The notes under the pieces: model-generated
What the model saw: only the letters and a program-made list of their open reading frames with translations
What the model was told of the DNA's origin: nothing
The model's database searches: none
Shown here: positions 8,821 through 17,484 of the stretch, one piece after another
Layout of the letters: each line of letters starts with the position of its first letter
Numbering within the stretch: position 1 is the first letter of the stretch
Made by a program: the position numbers and the translations under genes
Source: Longimonas halophila
GTDB lineage: Bacteria; Bacteroidota; Rhodothermia; Rhodothermales; Salinibacteraceae
DNA length: 64,000 nt
NCBI RefSeq assembly: GCF_002554705.1
Contig: NZ_PDEP01000001.1
Span: 186,001 to 250,000, forward strand
Direction: 5' to 3'

Positions 8821-11800
8821 ATGTACACAATGAAGTTATCTCGATCGCTACTATTTATGCTGCTTGGGCTGGCGCTGACGATGGGAGTCGTCGACGTGCA
8901 GGCGCAAGGCACGCGTGCCTCCATCTCGGGCACGGTCGTCGATGAAGAGGGCGAGCCTCTTCCCGGCGCAAATGTCATTGCGGTGCACGAGCCTTCGGGC
9001 ACGCAATACGGCGCCTCCTCGCAGTCGAACGGACGCTACAATCTTCGCGGGCTTCGCGTAGGCGGCCCCTACACCGTAACGGCTTCTTTTGTCGGCTACC
9101 GCCCGTTGGAAGAAACGGATATCAACCTGCAACTGGGCCAGGACCTGACGCTCAACTTCGACATGGTTCCCGAATCCGCTGAACTGGAAGAGGTTCGCGT
9201 GGTGGGCGAACGCAGCTCGGTCATCAGCAGCGACCGCACCGGCGCCAGCCGCAACGTGTCGCAGGAAGAGATTGAACGCCTGCCGACCATCAACCGAAGC
9301 CTCACCGACTTCGCCCGCCTCATCCCGCAGTCCGGCGGGGGCAATAGCCTGGGCGGACGTAACGGACGCTACAACAAGATCCAGGTGGACGGCGCCACGC
9401 TTGATGATGTCTTTGGCCTCGGCGACGCAGTACCCGGCAGTCAGGCCGGCGCAGAGCCGATTAGCCTCGACGCCATCGAAGAGTTCAACGTCGACATTGC
9501 CCCGTACGACGTGCGCTCCAGTGGCTTTACTGGCGGACAGATCAACGCGATTACGAAAAGCGGAACCAACGAGTTTTCCGGTTCGCTGCGCACGATCTAC
9601 CGCGATGAAGAGTTCACTGGCGACCTCGACGGTGTAGGCACAGGCGAATTCCAGGAGCAATACTACGTAGGTACGCTCGGCGGCCCCATCATCGAAGACA
9701 AGCTGTTCTTCTTCGTGAATGGCGAATTCCGTCGTCAAAGCTCGCCGCTCGACACACAGGTCGGCGATGTATCCGGTCCGAACACCTTTCAGGTTGGGTC
9801 TGGCACGCTCAATAGCATCAACGAGAGCCGCGGTAGCAGCATCGGGAGCACTTCGGAGTTGCTTAACCAGATTCAGAACATTGCACAGAATCAGTATGGC
9901 TTTGCGCCGGGGGGAATCTCGCCGCTTTCGCAAGAGCAGAACAATGAGAAGTTCCTGGCGAAGATCGACTGGAACATCACCAACAATCACCGCCTCACCG
10001 CTCGTCACAATTACGTGAACGCCGGTGATGACAGCGGTCTGGGACGTGGCCGCAACAGCTTCGACTTTGCAAACCGTCAGTACGTGTTCAACAGCGTGCA
10101 GAACTCTTCGACGCTGCAGTTGAACAGTACGATCGGCGACAACATGTTCAACGAAGCGCGTGTGGTGTACACCCGTATTCGCGATGAGCGTGACGTGCAG
10201 GACTTGCTCTGGCCCGATACGCAGATCGACCTGAACGGTACGCAGTCGGTGAACATGGGTATTGGTCGCTTTAACCAGGCCAACCGTCTCGACCAGGACA
10301 TCTGGGAGATCACAAACGACTTCACTTTCACGCAGGGTGATCACACGCTTACCATCGGTACGAACAACGAGATTTTCTCGTTCTCAAACCTGTTTATTCA
10401 GGATGCCGTGGGCTCGTACACCTTCCGTGGGTTTGAGTACGAAAACGAAGCGGGCGAGACGGTAGCCGTGGACCCGCTCACCGCATTTGAACGCGGTCAG
10501 CCCTCCAGCTACCAGTTGAGCTACTCGCTGCTTGACGGCGAGCCGCAGCCTGAGGCTGAGTTCACGGGTATGCAGTTCGGCCTCTACGTTCAGGATGAGT
10601 GGAACGCGACGAACGACCTGACGCTGACCGCCGGGCTTCGTGCCGATATGCCCATCCTGCCCGATGAGCCGCGTGATAATCCCGATGCCCGCGATGCCTT
10701 TGGCCGTAGCACGACCAACGTAGCCAGTGGCAATCTGCTCTGGTCGCCGCGTGTTGGGTTTAACTACGCCAATAACTTCTTTGGCGACGGACTGGAGACG
10801 CAGATCCGTGGTGGCACCGGCATCTTTAGTGGACGCCCGCCGTTCGTTTGGATCTCAAACCAGTACAGCAACACCGGCGTTGACTTTGCTCGCTTGGATG
10901 TAAACTTCAATCCTGGGGAGGACTTTGTCGATGGAAGTGGCAGCTACGAGGAAACCATAAGCTGCTTCGCTGGAAGCGGAGATCCGCGTGCCCACCCGCG
11001 CCCCGGCGACTGCCCGGGTCTCGACCCGATCACGACAACCGAGATCAACCTGCTGGATGATGACTTCAAGTATCCGCAGACGTGGCGCTCGAACCTGGCG
11101 ATTGACCAGGACCTGCCGTTTGGCTTCATTGCCACCGCAGAAGCGCTGTACTCGAACTCGCGTAACGAGGTGGTATTCGAAAACATTAACTTGGAGCAGT
11201 CTACGACGAGTGCGTACGGGCGCCCGATCTACGCTGAAAATGGTGAAGTCAGCGCCTTTGGGAGCGACCGCAACCTGGTCGACGATCGTTTTACCGATGC
11301 GTTGCTCCTGAAAAACTCGGACAAAGGCTACGAATACAGCCTGACGGGTCAGATTCAGCGCCGCGTGCCGAATGGCCTGAGCGGATCGCTGTCGTACACG
11401 TACAGCCGCGCCGAGAACGTCAACAACGGCACCTCCAGCCGGGCGATCTCGAACTGGCAGTTCAACGAAAACGTGGACGTGAACAATCCTGACATTGGGA
11501 CGGCCGACTTTGAGCGCCGCCATCGCGTGCTGCTCAACCTCGACTATCGTATCGAGTATCTCGAGCGGTTTGCGACTTCGATTGGGCTGATCTATGAGGG
11601 CCGCTCCGGCACGCCCTTTAGCTGGATCTACGCAGGCGATGCTAATGGCGACGGCGAGAGCTTCAACGACCTCGTCTACGTTCCAGAAAACGAGAACGAC
11701 GTGGTGCTCCTGAGCGACAACTGGGAGCTGATGGACGCCTTCATCGAGAGCGAAGACGGCCTGAACGAGTTCCGCGGCGAGTTTGCCGATCGGAACAGTG

Positions 11801-12186
11801 CCCGTGATCCCTGGGAGAACATCCTTGATCTGCGTGTCAACCAGCAGATCGCAACGTTCCAAGGCCAGCGCCTCGAAGTGACCGCTGTGGTGGAGAACGT
11901 TCTGAATCTACTCAACGACGACTGGGGTGAGATTCAGTTCTCCGGCTTCAACAACAACAATGCTTGGTCGGTGGCAGAAGACCCCGAGTCGGGCGGTGCG
12001 TATGTTGAAGCGCGCGATGTAGGCCGAGAAATCGGAGGACGCCTCCTGACGCAAGACGACGTTGGCAAGCCGTTCATTGAGTTCGACGAAGGAACCGTGC
12101 GCGATCGCATCACGGAAGACTTCCTGGAAACGTCGAACATCGCTTCCCGCTGGCGTCTGCAGTTGGGCGTGCGGTACATCTTTTAA
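8821..12186 (+). CDS. Oar-like TonB-dependent outer-membrane receptor
   Basis: About 1121 residues. The start is set at ATG 8821, or 8830, because a signal peptide (KLSRSLLFMLLGLALTMGVV, cleaved after VQAQ) follows directly; a longer frame exists upstream. Next come a carboxypeptidase-regulatory-like beta-sandwich (about 33-120: SGTVVDEEGEPLPGANV), a plug domain (about 135-250, with GGGNSLGGRNGRYN) and a long beta-barrel ending in the aromatic GVRYIF. It belongs with Oar-type receptors rather than classical SusC, as no SusD follows. It would import a large substrate or export/anchor surface protein using TonB-ExbBD energy. A lipoprotein gene follows after 106 bases. Confidence 0.88.
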   Translation: MYTMKLSRSLLFMLLGLALTMGVVDVQAQGTRASISGTVVDEEGEPLPGANVIAVHEPSGTQYGASSQSNGRYNLRGLRVGGPYTVTASFVGYRPLEETDINLQLGQDLTLNFDMVPESAELEEVRVVGERSSVISSDRTGASRNVSQEEIERLPTINRSLTDFARLIPQSGGGNSLGGRNGRYNKIQVDGATLDDVFGLGDAVPGSQAGAEPISLDAIEEFNVDIAPYDVRSSGFTGGQINAITKSGTNEFSGSLRTIYRDEEFTGDLDGVGTGEFQEQYYVGTLGGPIIEDKLFFFVNGEFRRQSSPLDTQVGDVSGPNTFQVGSGTLNSINESRGSSIGSTSELLNQIQNIAQNQYGFAPGGISPLSQEQNNEKFLAKIDWNITNNHRLTARHNYVNAGDDSGLGRGRNSFDFANRQYVFNSVQNSSTLQLNSTIGDNMFNEARVVYTRIRDERDVQDLLWPDTQIDLNGTQSVNMGIGRFNQANRLDQDIWEITNDFTFTQGDHTLTIGTNNEIFSFSNLFIQDAVGSYTFRGFEYENEAGETVAVDPLTAFERGQPSSYQLSYSLLDGEPQPEAEFTGMQFGLYVQDEWNATNDLTLTAGLRADMPILPDEPRDNPDARDAFGRSTTNVASGNLLWSPRVGFNYANNFFGDGLETQIRGGTGIFSGRPPFVWISNQYSNTGVDFARLDVNFNPGEDFVDGSGSYEETISCFAGSGDPRAHPRPGDCPGLDPITTTEINLLDDDFKYPQTWRSNLAIDQDLPFGFIATAEALYSNSRNEVVFENINLEQSTTSAYGRPIYAENGEVSAFGSDRNLVDDRFTDALLLKNSDKGYEYSLTGQIQRRVPNGLSGSLSYTYSRAENVNNGTSSRAISNWQFNENVDVNNPDIGTADFERRHRVLLNLDYRIEYLERFATSIGLIYEGRSGTPFSWIYAGDANGDGESFNDLVYVPENENDVVLLSDNWELMDAFIESEDGLNEFRGEFADRNSARDPWENILDLRVNQQIATFQGQRLEVTAVVENVLNLLNDDWGEIQFSGFNNNNAWSVAEDPESGGAYVEARDVGREIGGRLLTQDDVGKPFIEFDEGTVRDRITEDFLETSNIASRWRLQLGVRYIF

Positions 12187-12202
12187 GATGAGCGACGCGT
12201 AG

Positions 12203-12236
12203 GCGGACTCGTGGGCGAAATATGGCCCACGAGCCG
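12203..12236 (+). promoter_or_regulatory. Intercistronic hairpin without U-tract
   Basis: GCGG-a-CTCGTGGGC (12203-12216) pairs with GCCCACGAG-CCGC (12224-12236): a 13-bp stem with one bulged base and a short loop. No T-run follows. It lies between the receptor and the lipoprotein gene, where such stems often protect the upstream mRNA from 3' decay or attenuate read-through. Confidence 0.5.
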
Positions 12237-12292
12237 CTCCTGCGCATCGCAAAGCCCTACCCCTATTTCTCCACAGTTTGGATTCTATTCCT

Positions 12293-13300
12293 ATGTATTC
12301 TACGTTTTCACGACTTTCTGCGCTTGTTGTAGCAGCGCTCCTGCTCGTAATGGGCACGGGCTGCGACAGCGGCGTTGACCCCAACCTTCAAACCGAAAAT
12401 GACGAGCCTGCGGTTCAATTTGCGACCTCGTCGGTCTCCAGTTCGCGCTCGGCAGACAGTGTGCCGATCGAGGTGACGATCAGCAATGCCCCGGACCGTG
12501 AGGTTACGGCTGAGTTGCTTTACGCAAATGCCATCAGCGAAACCGAAGCCACCGAGTTCGGATTTCCGGGCGATGCAGTGGTCGGTGATGGCAACGCCTA
12601 TGTAGCCGGAAGCGTCACGTTTCCGCCTAACGCCGAAGGCGATGCGGCCACCGCTACGGTAGACGTTCCGCTCTCGGGCACCTCAGACGTTGACGACCAG
12701 CTCACGGCGGTCTTCACGCTGCAAAATGTGCAGGGCGCTACGATTGGCTCACGCAATCGCTTCGAACTGGTACTCGGAGCCATCACGCTGCTCGAAGAAA
12801 ACTTCAGCGATGAGGAGCCAGCACCATTTGCAGTGGTTGATGCGCCCGATAGCGGAAGCTCCTGGTTCCTCGCGACCTTCGACAACGACCAGTCGCCGTA
12901 CATGGAGGCGAACGGCTTTGGCGCCGATACGCCATCGAACAGCTGGCTCATCTCACCGGCGTTCGACTTCACCGAAACAAACGGTGAGACGCTGTCTTTC
13001 GCCAACGCGAAAAACTTTGACGATGGCGGCGTGGAGCAAGGGCTGCTCGTGAAGGTGTCGACCGACTACGACGGAGAAGGCAATCCGGAAGACTTCACCT
13101 GGACGGACATCACGAACCGTGAAGGCGCTGTCTATTCGGAAGGCGGATACGAATTTGTGTCCACCGGTGCCATTGACATCAGCGACGAGGAGTTCCAGGC
13201 CGAAGAGGTCTACATCGCGTTCCAGTACATTACCAGCGGAACCGATGGTGGTACCACGGAGCTCTGGCAGGTCGATGACATCCTGGTGCGTGCGCAGTAA
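12293..13300 (+). CDS. Secreted lipoprotein with choice-of-anchor-J-like domain
   Basis: 335 residues beginning with a lipoprotein signal peptide and lipobox (GTGC, C24). The N-terminal half (about 35-165) is a beta-rich region similar to cell-surface spacer domains. The C-terminal half (about 168-335) has the jelly-roll features of 'choice-of-anchor J'/DUF5017 proteins: LLEENFSDEEPAPF, SSWFL, NSWLISPAFDF, and a final ELWQVDDILV. It probably sits on the outer-membrane surface as partner of the upstream Oar-like receptor, capturing polymer or peptide. The start at 12293 is preferred to 12278 because it gives a clean signal peptide. Confidence 0.8.
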   Translation: MYSTFSRLSALVVAALLLVMGTGCDSGVDPNLQTENDEPAVQFATSSVSSSRSADSVPIEVTISNAPDREVTAELLYANAISETEATEFGFPGDAVVGDGNAYVAGSVTFPPNAEGDAATATVDVPLSGTSDVDDQLTAVFTLQNVQGATIGSRNRFELVLGAITLLEENFSDEEPAPFAVVDAPDSGSSWFLATFDNDQSPYMEANGFGADTPSNSWLISPAFDFTETNGETLSFANAKNFDDGGVEQGLLVKVSTDYDGEGNPEDFTWTDITNREGAVYSEGGYEFVSTGAIDISDEEFQAEEVYIAFQYITSGTDGGTTELWQVDDILVRAQ

Positions 13301-13346
13301 TCGCACCCCAGCATCGCCGTGATGGCGATACGACCTAAACACCGAA

Positions 13347-13382
13347 GCGCCCTCTTCCCTTTCGGGAGGAGGGCGCTTTTTT
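13347..13382. terminator. Bidirectional terminator
   Basis: GCGCCCTC (13347-13354) and GAGGGCGC (13369-13376) form a perfect 8-bp GC-rich stem followed by TTTTTT on the plus strand, 46 bases after the lipoprotein stop. The convergent barrel gene ends at 13468. It clearly serves the plus-strand operon; use by the minus strand is less certain. Confidence 0.85.
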
Positions 13383-13467
13383 GCGTTGGGACGGTGGAAG
13401 AACCATTGATGGGTGTAGGTACACGTCGCGCCGTGTCCCTACCTACATGCTGGCATGACCTGCCCCA

Positions 13468-14793
13468 TCAAAACCGAAGTGCCACCTGCAGCGTGTTCAC
13501 GTAGTTGTACGTCTCGCGAAACGAGGTCCCCTCCTCACGCCCGTAGAACGCATAATCAACATGGATGTGGCCCATGCGTAGCCCCACGCCTGCCGTTGGG
13601 TAGCCCTGGTTGATGCCGAGGCGCGCAATCAGGATGTCGTACTGTGCTTCCGCTCCAATGTGAAGGTGGGCCAGTGCAGATTGCTCGACGGATGGGCGAC
13701 GGTAGTCCTGGTAATCGACCGCTATCGCCAGATTACGAAAGGGGCCCCAGGCCTCCTGTGTGTAAGCCGCCCCCACGCGCACCGACGGGTCAATCTGAAA
13801 GCGCTCGGCCTGTGCGTTAGAGAGCGGGTCTGAGGGCGATACGCGTCCGTTTGTAACCGGGGCCGACTGGTCGGGCAGAAGCGGACCAAGCAGCGGGATG
13901 CGCGGGGCCGTGTCTTGCAGCGCAAAGGTAAAGTCAGACGCCCACAGGTCAAACCCTGCTGCCCCCACACGAAGCGTACCCGGCAGGTCGAACGCCGAGA
14001 CCGTGTACATGGCCCCCATGTCGAGACTGACGGAGCGGCCCACCCACACCGGGTTTTGGGCAGCGCGGCTGTCGAAAAACGTGAGCTGGTCGAGGAGCGG
14101 CGTGGACTCGACTACGGGCATTTTGTCGGTGGGGCGCACCTGGTCAATACGGCGCTCCAGAATCGACACATAACGCTGCACGGCGTTGAGCGTAAGTCCC
14201 AGCCGAAGCCCCGGAACGTGCACCGATGCGTCGTATCCGACCGTACCAGACAGCGTGACATCGGTGCGCGCGCGGTGGTCAGCGATCGGAACCGAATCAG
14301 GACCGTCCGAGCGGAAGCGCTGGTTGAGAAGGCTGTGCACCGTAGCCCCGCCGCTCACCGCATAGGGGCCGCGCCGGTAGACGAACGACGGGAGAGCGAT
14401 AGTTGCCTCCAGGAGCGACGGACGCGCCCCGACGCGGCGTGTGCTATCGGCAAAGGTCTGGAAGTCGTCATCAAACTCGCTGGGCTCGCCATTCAGGAGG
14501 TTGCCAGGCGCACCACGCGACATGTGACGGAGATGGTCGGAGACGTGTCCGCTGCCCGCACCCTGAATGCGAAAGGCGGTGATCTGCGTGGGAAGCGCCG
14601 CAGGGTGTGCTGGATTGTAGGCAAAGGGATGCGCCCGTCCGGGGAGAGCCGCTCCTACATCGCCGCGACCGAGCGCCTCAACCGAAGGTGCAACGGCCCG
14701 CTGGGTCTGCCCAGTGTGCTGAGCGGCGAGGGGCAACGCATCTCCTACAACAAAAAGGACGACACTGCAAACACAGAAGGCTACGAAGCGCAT
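13468..14793 (-). CDS. Outer-membrane beta-barrel protein, unknown function
   Basis: 441 residues with a signal peptide (1 to about 24, ending PLAAQ), a short motif ALGRGDVGAALPGRAHPFAYNP resembling the 'many-copies-of-mature-protein' start of PorV/FadL/TraF-type barrels, and alternating hydrophobic beta strands through to a terminal LQVALRF. The end aromatic and the GAAYTQE/GVGLRMG strands fit a 14-16-stranded barrel. It may be a long-chain fatty-acid-type transporter or a type IX secretion companion; the sequence does not decide. It is convergent with the lipoprotein operon and shares the terminator region. Confidence 0.6.
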   Translation of the reverse strand: MRFVAFCVCSVVLFVVGDALPLAAQHTGQTQRAVAPSVEALGRGDVGAALPGRAHPFAYNPAHPAALPTQITAFRIQGAGSGHVSDHLRHMSRGAPGNLLNGEPSEFDDDFQTFADSTRRVGARPSLLEATIALPSFVYRRGPYAVSGGATVHSLLNQRFRSDGPDSVPIADHRARTDVTLSGTVGYDASVHVPGLRLGLTLNAVQRYVSILERRIDQVRPTDKMPVVESTPLLDQLTFFDSRAAQNPVWVGRSVSLDMGAMYTVSAFDLPGTLRVGAAGFDLWASDFTFALQDTAPRIPLLGPLLPDQSAPVTNGRVSPSDPLSNAQAERFQIDPSVRVGAAYTQEAWGPFRNLAIAVDYQDYRRPSVEQSALAHLHIGAEAQYDILIARLGINQGYPTAGVGLRMGHIHVDYAFYGREEGTSFRETYNYVNTLQVALRF

Positions 14794-15039
14794 GTGTTAA
14801 TCGTTGAGAGGCGAAAAAGTCGGGACGCCGGTCCTGCACACAATCATAGATGACAGCGTGTAGGACAAACTGCTTCAACAATACGCAGTGGATTAGGCAA
14901 GATCAATGCAAAGTCAGTCGAAGAACAGGGGGCCCGCACGGGAGCAATCGGGACCTATCGGTTGTCCGAAACCCCATCGGAATGCATGGGTATCGGGATG
15001 CGGATTGTCTTTGGCGAGCCCTTCTGCATATCCCTCAAT

Positions 15040-15125
15040 GCCCGAGTGGCGGAATCGGCAGACGCAACGGACTTAAAATCCGTTGGTGCTTGTGCACCGT
15101 GTGGGTTCGAGTCCCACCTCGGGTA
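15040..15125 (+). tRNA. tRNA-Leu (anticodon UAA)
   Basis: 86 nt folding as a class II tRNA: acceptor GCCCGAG with CTCGGGT (one G-U pair) and discriminator A; anticodon stem ACGGA/TCCGT around the loop CTTAAAA (anticodon TAA); a long variable arm (TGGTGCTTGTGCACCG); and T arm GTGGG-TTCGAGT-CCCAC. The CCA end is not encoded. It ends 33 bases before the 3' end of the convergent endonuclease IV gene. Confidence 0.97.
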
Positions 15126-15157
15126 CTATCTCCTTACGTTGGACACGGCATTTCTCG

Positions 15158-15994
15158 CTATGCTGCCCCCACCTGCATCCGGCGCACCCGCTTAATGTTA
15201 TCCGCGTGGCCGAAGTTGTCGGTGTTGGGCGTTTCCAGCACGTACGGCAGATCGCGGAGGGCGGGATGCGTGACGAGGCGCTGCATCCCCTCAAGTCCAA
15301 TGTGTCCCTCGCCGATGTGCGCGTGCTCGTCGCGGTGCGTGCCGCAGGCGTGCTTCGAGTCGTTTAGGTGGATTGCCTGCAGATGCGACAGGCCCATCAC
15401 GTCGTCGAAAGTCTGCACCATCGTGTCGACGGCTTTGGGAGTCGATAGGTCATATCCAGCAGCAAAGACGTGCGCCGTGTCGAGGCAGATGCCCAGTGCG
15501 TGCCTCGATTCGTGTAGCAGGTAGGCCAGCTCCTCAAAGCGCGCGCCAAGCTTGGTGCCGCTGCCCGCATCCGTTTCGATGAGAATGGTCACGTCCTCCG
15601 GTACGTCGAGGGCATCGAGCGCAGAGACTGCGTTCTGGAGTCCAGCTTCTGCGCCTGCGCCGGTATGGGCCCCGGCGTGCACGTTCACGTAGGGGATGTC
15701 CAGCCGGGCAGCGGTGTCAAGTTCCTGCTGCATCGACCGAATGGATTTGCGGCGGAGGTCGGGCTTCGGCGTGCTCAGGTTCACCAGATACGAGCTGTGG
15801 ATGAGCCAGGCCCCGTCGAGGTGCGCGTCTGTGGTGGTGCGAAACGCCTCGGCTTGCGCATCGCTGATGGGCGTGTGGGCCCAGATCTGCGGGGCATGCG
15901 TGAAGATCTGTCCGCAGGTGCCGCCAATCTGACGCTGACGGTCTACGGCGTGCTCAATGCCACCGGCTACGGATACGTGGGCTCCAATGGGCAT
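15158..15994 (-). CDS. nfo: Endonuclease IV (apurinic/apyrimidinic endonuclease)
   Basis: 278 residues, the usual length for Nfo, a Zn-dependent TIM-barrel enzyme that cleaves 5' to abasic sites in base-excision repair. The start is set at the ATG giving [13 protein letters not shown], the conserved family N-terminus. Metal-ligand motifs are intact: [46 protein letters not shown] and the final LETP. The ATG is preceded by a C/T-rich leader of repeated CCATCC words instead of a ribosome-binding site. Downstream it converges on tRNA-Leu. Confidence 0.95.
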   Translation of the reverse strand: MPIGAHVSVAGGIEHAVDRQRQIGGTCGQIFTHAPQIWAHTPISDAQAEAFRTTTDAHLDGAWLIHSSYLVNLSTPKPDLRRKSIRSMQQELDTAARLDIPYVNVHAGAHTGAGAEAGLQNAVSALDALDVPEDVTILIETDAGSGTKLGARFEELAYLLHESRHALGICLDTAHVFAAGYDLSTPKAVDTMVQTFDDVMGLSHLQAIHLNDSKHACGTHRDEHAHIGEGHIGLEGMQRLVTHPALRDLPYVLETPNTDNFGHADNIKRVRRMQVGAA

Positions 15995-16030
15995 GGGGGG
16001 ATAGAAGGATGGAGGGATGGAGGATGCGGG
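15995..16030 (-). repeat. CCATCC-type leader repeat before nfo
   Basis: On the minus strand the bases before the nfo ATG are repeated CCATCC/CTCC words ending in CCCCCC. A very similar tract precedes the next upstream gene (17376-17422). It is a short degenerate tandem repeat that could slip. Confidence 0.5.
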
Positions 16031-16064
16031 GCGCACGGTGCGCTCTTAGGTTCGCAGTGTTCGG

Positions 16065-17375
16065 CTATCTCTTTGCGATCGCATTCAGCACCTGAGCCAT
16101 GCGCTGGGACTGGCGGGGACGTGCGTGGGCGGTCAGGGCCGTGCGCTGTGCACCCGAGGCCGGCGTTCCAGCAGCCCACGCGTCATGGTGCGTTTGAAGG
16201 ATCTGCTCGGCGGTGTCGGCATCGGTGCGGGCAATCATGGTTCCGGCACTATGCTGATCGAGAAGCGCAGCAGCGTCGCCATCGGGCGGCCCAACACCGA
16301 TAATGGGGCGCTCGGTAGCCAGGTACTCGTACAGTTTGCTGGTAATCATGCCTGCATCCGCCTGAAACGGTTCGATGCAGAGCAGGAGCAGAGCGCTTTC
16401 GGCCATGTAGCGGAGCGCCTTGTGGTGCGGGACAAAGGGCACCACAGTTGTGCAGTCCCAGAGCTCACGCTTGCGCAGGGCCTGCTCTACAACAGGCGCC
16501 ACCCGGCCTACGAGTTGCAGTTCTAAGGTAGGCAGCGCGCCTCTGGTGCGAAGCGCGGCCAACGCATCCCACAGCGCTACCGGATTCCGGTTGGCGTAGA
16601 GCGTGCCCACATGCGAGATCACAAAGCGGTCGCGGCGCACGCGCACATCCAGGGCGCGAAAATCGACCGGGTCAAAGCCGTTTTCGATGACGGGCCCTAC
16701 GGTAGCGCCTTTGGAAGCAAAGAGCTGCTGCCACGATGGACTCACGGTCGTGACGCGCGTGGCCGTTTGCAGCACGCGGCGCTCCAGGGCAGCGTCGAGA
16801 CGACGGGCAAAATCGGTGTGGGGAAGTTCGTCGTAGAACCCGATATCCGTCCACGGGTCGTGCAGGTCGGCGACCCACGGTGTGCCCCTGCAACTGTGCA
16901 GCGTGTGGCCAATGCAGTGCACCGAGTGCGGGGCGCCCGTGGTGAGCACCGCGTCGTAGCGCTGCCTGCGTAGCAGCCACAACCCGCGCAGGACGGCAAA
17001 GGGCCACCACCCAATGCGTGCATCCGGCAGAAAGACATTGGCGCGAACCCACCGGGCCAGGCGTTCAATCCACGAGGCGGCATTCGGGTCAAACGATCCG
17101 GCAGGCAGGGCGTCTTTCGTGCTCGTTCCTTTCAGGCGGGCGTAGAGCGCGTACGGGTCAAGCGCGGGCGTGCGGTACACCGTGACCGATGGTGGCACGA
17201 CCGTGTGCAAGTCCGGATCCGTCGTGGGATACGCACCAGCCTGCACGGTGAGCACATCCACCTGCCAGTCGTGACGGGGCAGCCCCTCCACGAATTGCAG
17301 GATGCGCTGCACCGCGGGTCCGCCCGCAGGCGGCATGTAGTACGCAACGAGCAGGACGCGGCGGGGGGCAGGCAT
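16065..17375 (-). CDS. Glycosyltransferase, GT4 family-like
   Basis: 436 residues with a two-Rossmann GT-B layout. The N-terminal domain (VLLVAYYMPPAGGPAVQRI, 7-25) carries the donor-independent fold with the glycine-rich loop seen in WcaI-type sugar transferases, and the C-terminal domain contains the nucleotide-sugar site (LYEYLATERPIIGVGPPDG, about 355-373). It probably adds a sugar to a lipid-linked or surface glycan. It lies 109 bases downstream of the YfhO-like membrane gene on the same strand, suggesting a shared cell-envelope glycan role. Donor and acceptor cannot be told from sequence. Confidence 0.85.
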   Translation of the reverse strand: MPAPRRVLLVAYYMPPAGGPAVQRILQFVEGLPRHDWQVDVLTVQAGAYPTTDPDLHTVVPPSVTVYRTPALDPYALYARLKGTSTKDALPAGSFDPNAASWIERLARWVRANVFLPDARIGWWPFAVLRGLWLLRRQRYDAVLTTGAPHSVHCIGHTLHSCRGTPWVADLHDPWTDIGFYDELPHTDFARRLDAALERRVLQTATRVTTVSPSWQQLFASKGATVGPVIENGFDPVDFRALDVRVRRDRFVISHVGTLYANRNPVALWDALAALRTRGALPTLELQLVGRVAPVVEQALRKRELWDCTTVVPFVPHHKALRYMAESALLLLCIEPFQADAGMITSKLYEYLATERPIIGVGPPDGDAAALLDQHSAGTMIARTDADTAEQILQTHHDAWAAGTPASGAQRTALTAHARPRQSQRMAQVLNAIAKR

Positions 17376-17422
17376 GCGGAGGGATGGTTAGAGAGATCGA
17401 GGGATGGATGGTTGGAGGGATG
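17376..17422 (-). repeat. CCATCC-type leader repeat before the glycosyltransferase gene
   Basis: Minus-strand repeats of CCATCC, CCTCC and CTCTCT words end directly at the ATG. It resembles the tract before nfo (15995-16030), the two flanking the glycosyltransferase gene on either side. Confidence 0.5.
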
Positions 17423-17484
17423 ATGCTTCCGTCATGCTTCCATAGCCGGACGCCACGTGCATCTCCGGCAGTCTCTGAGGCAGG

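Noticed and set aside
8851..10344. 497-codon frame opposite the Oar-like receptor
   Set aside because: Composition-driven shadow; the receptor frame has signal peptide, plug and barrel.
15995..17422. CCATCC tracts as a CRISPR-like or VNTR locus
   Set aside because: Words are degenerate and too short; described only as leader repeats.
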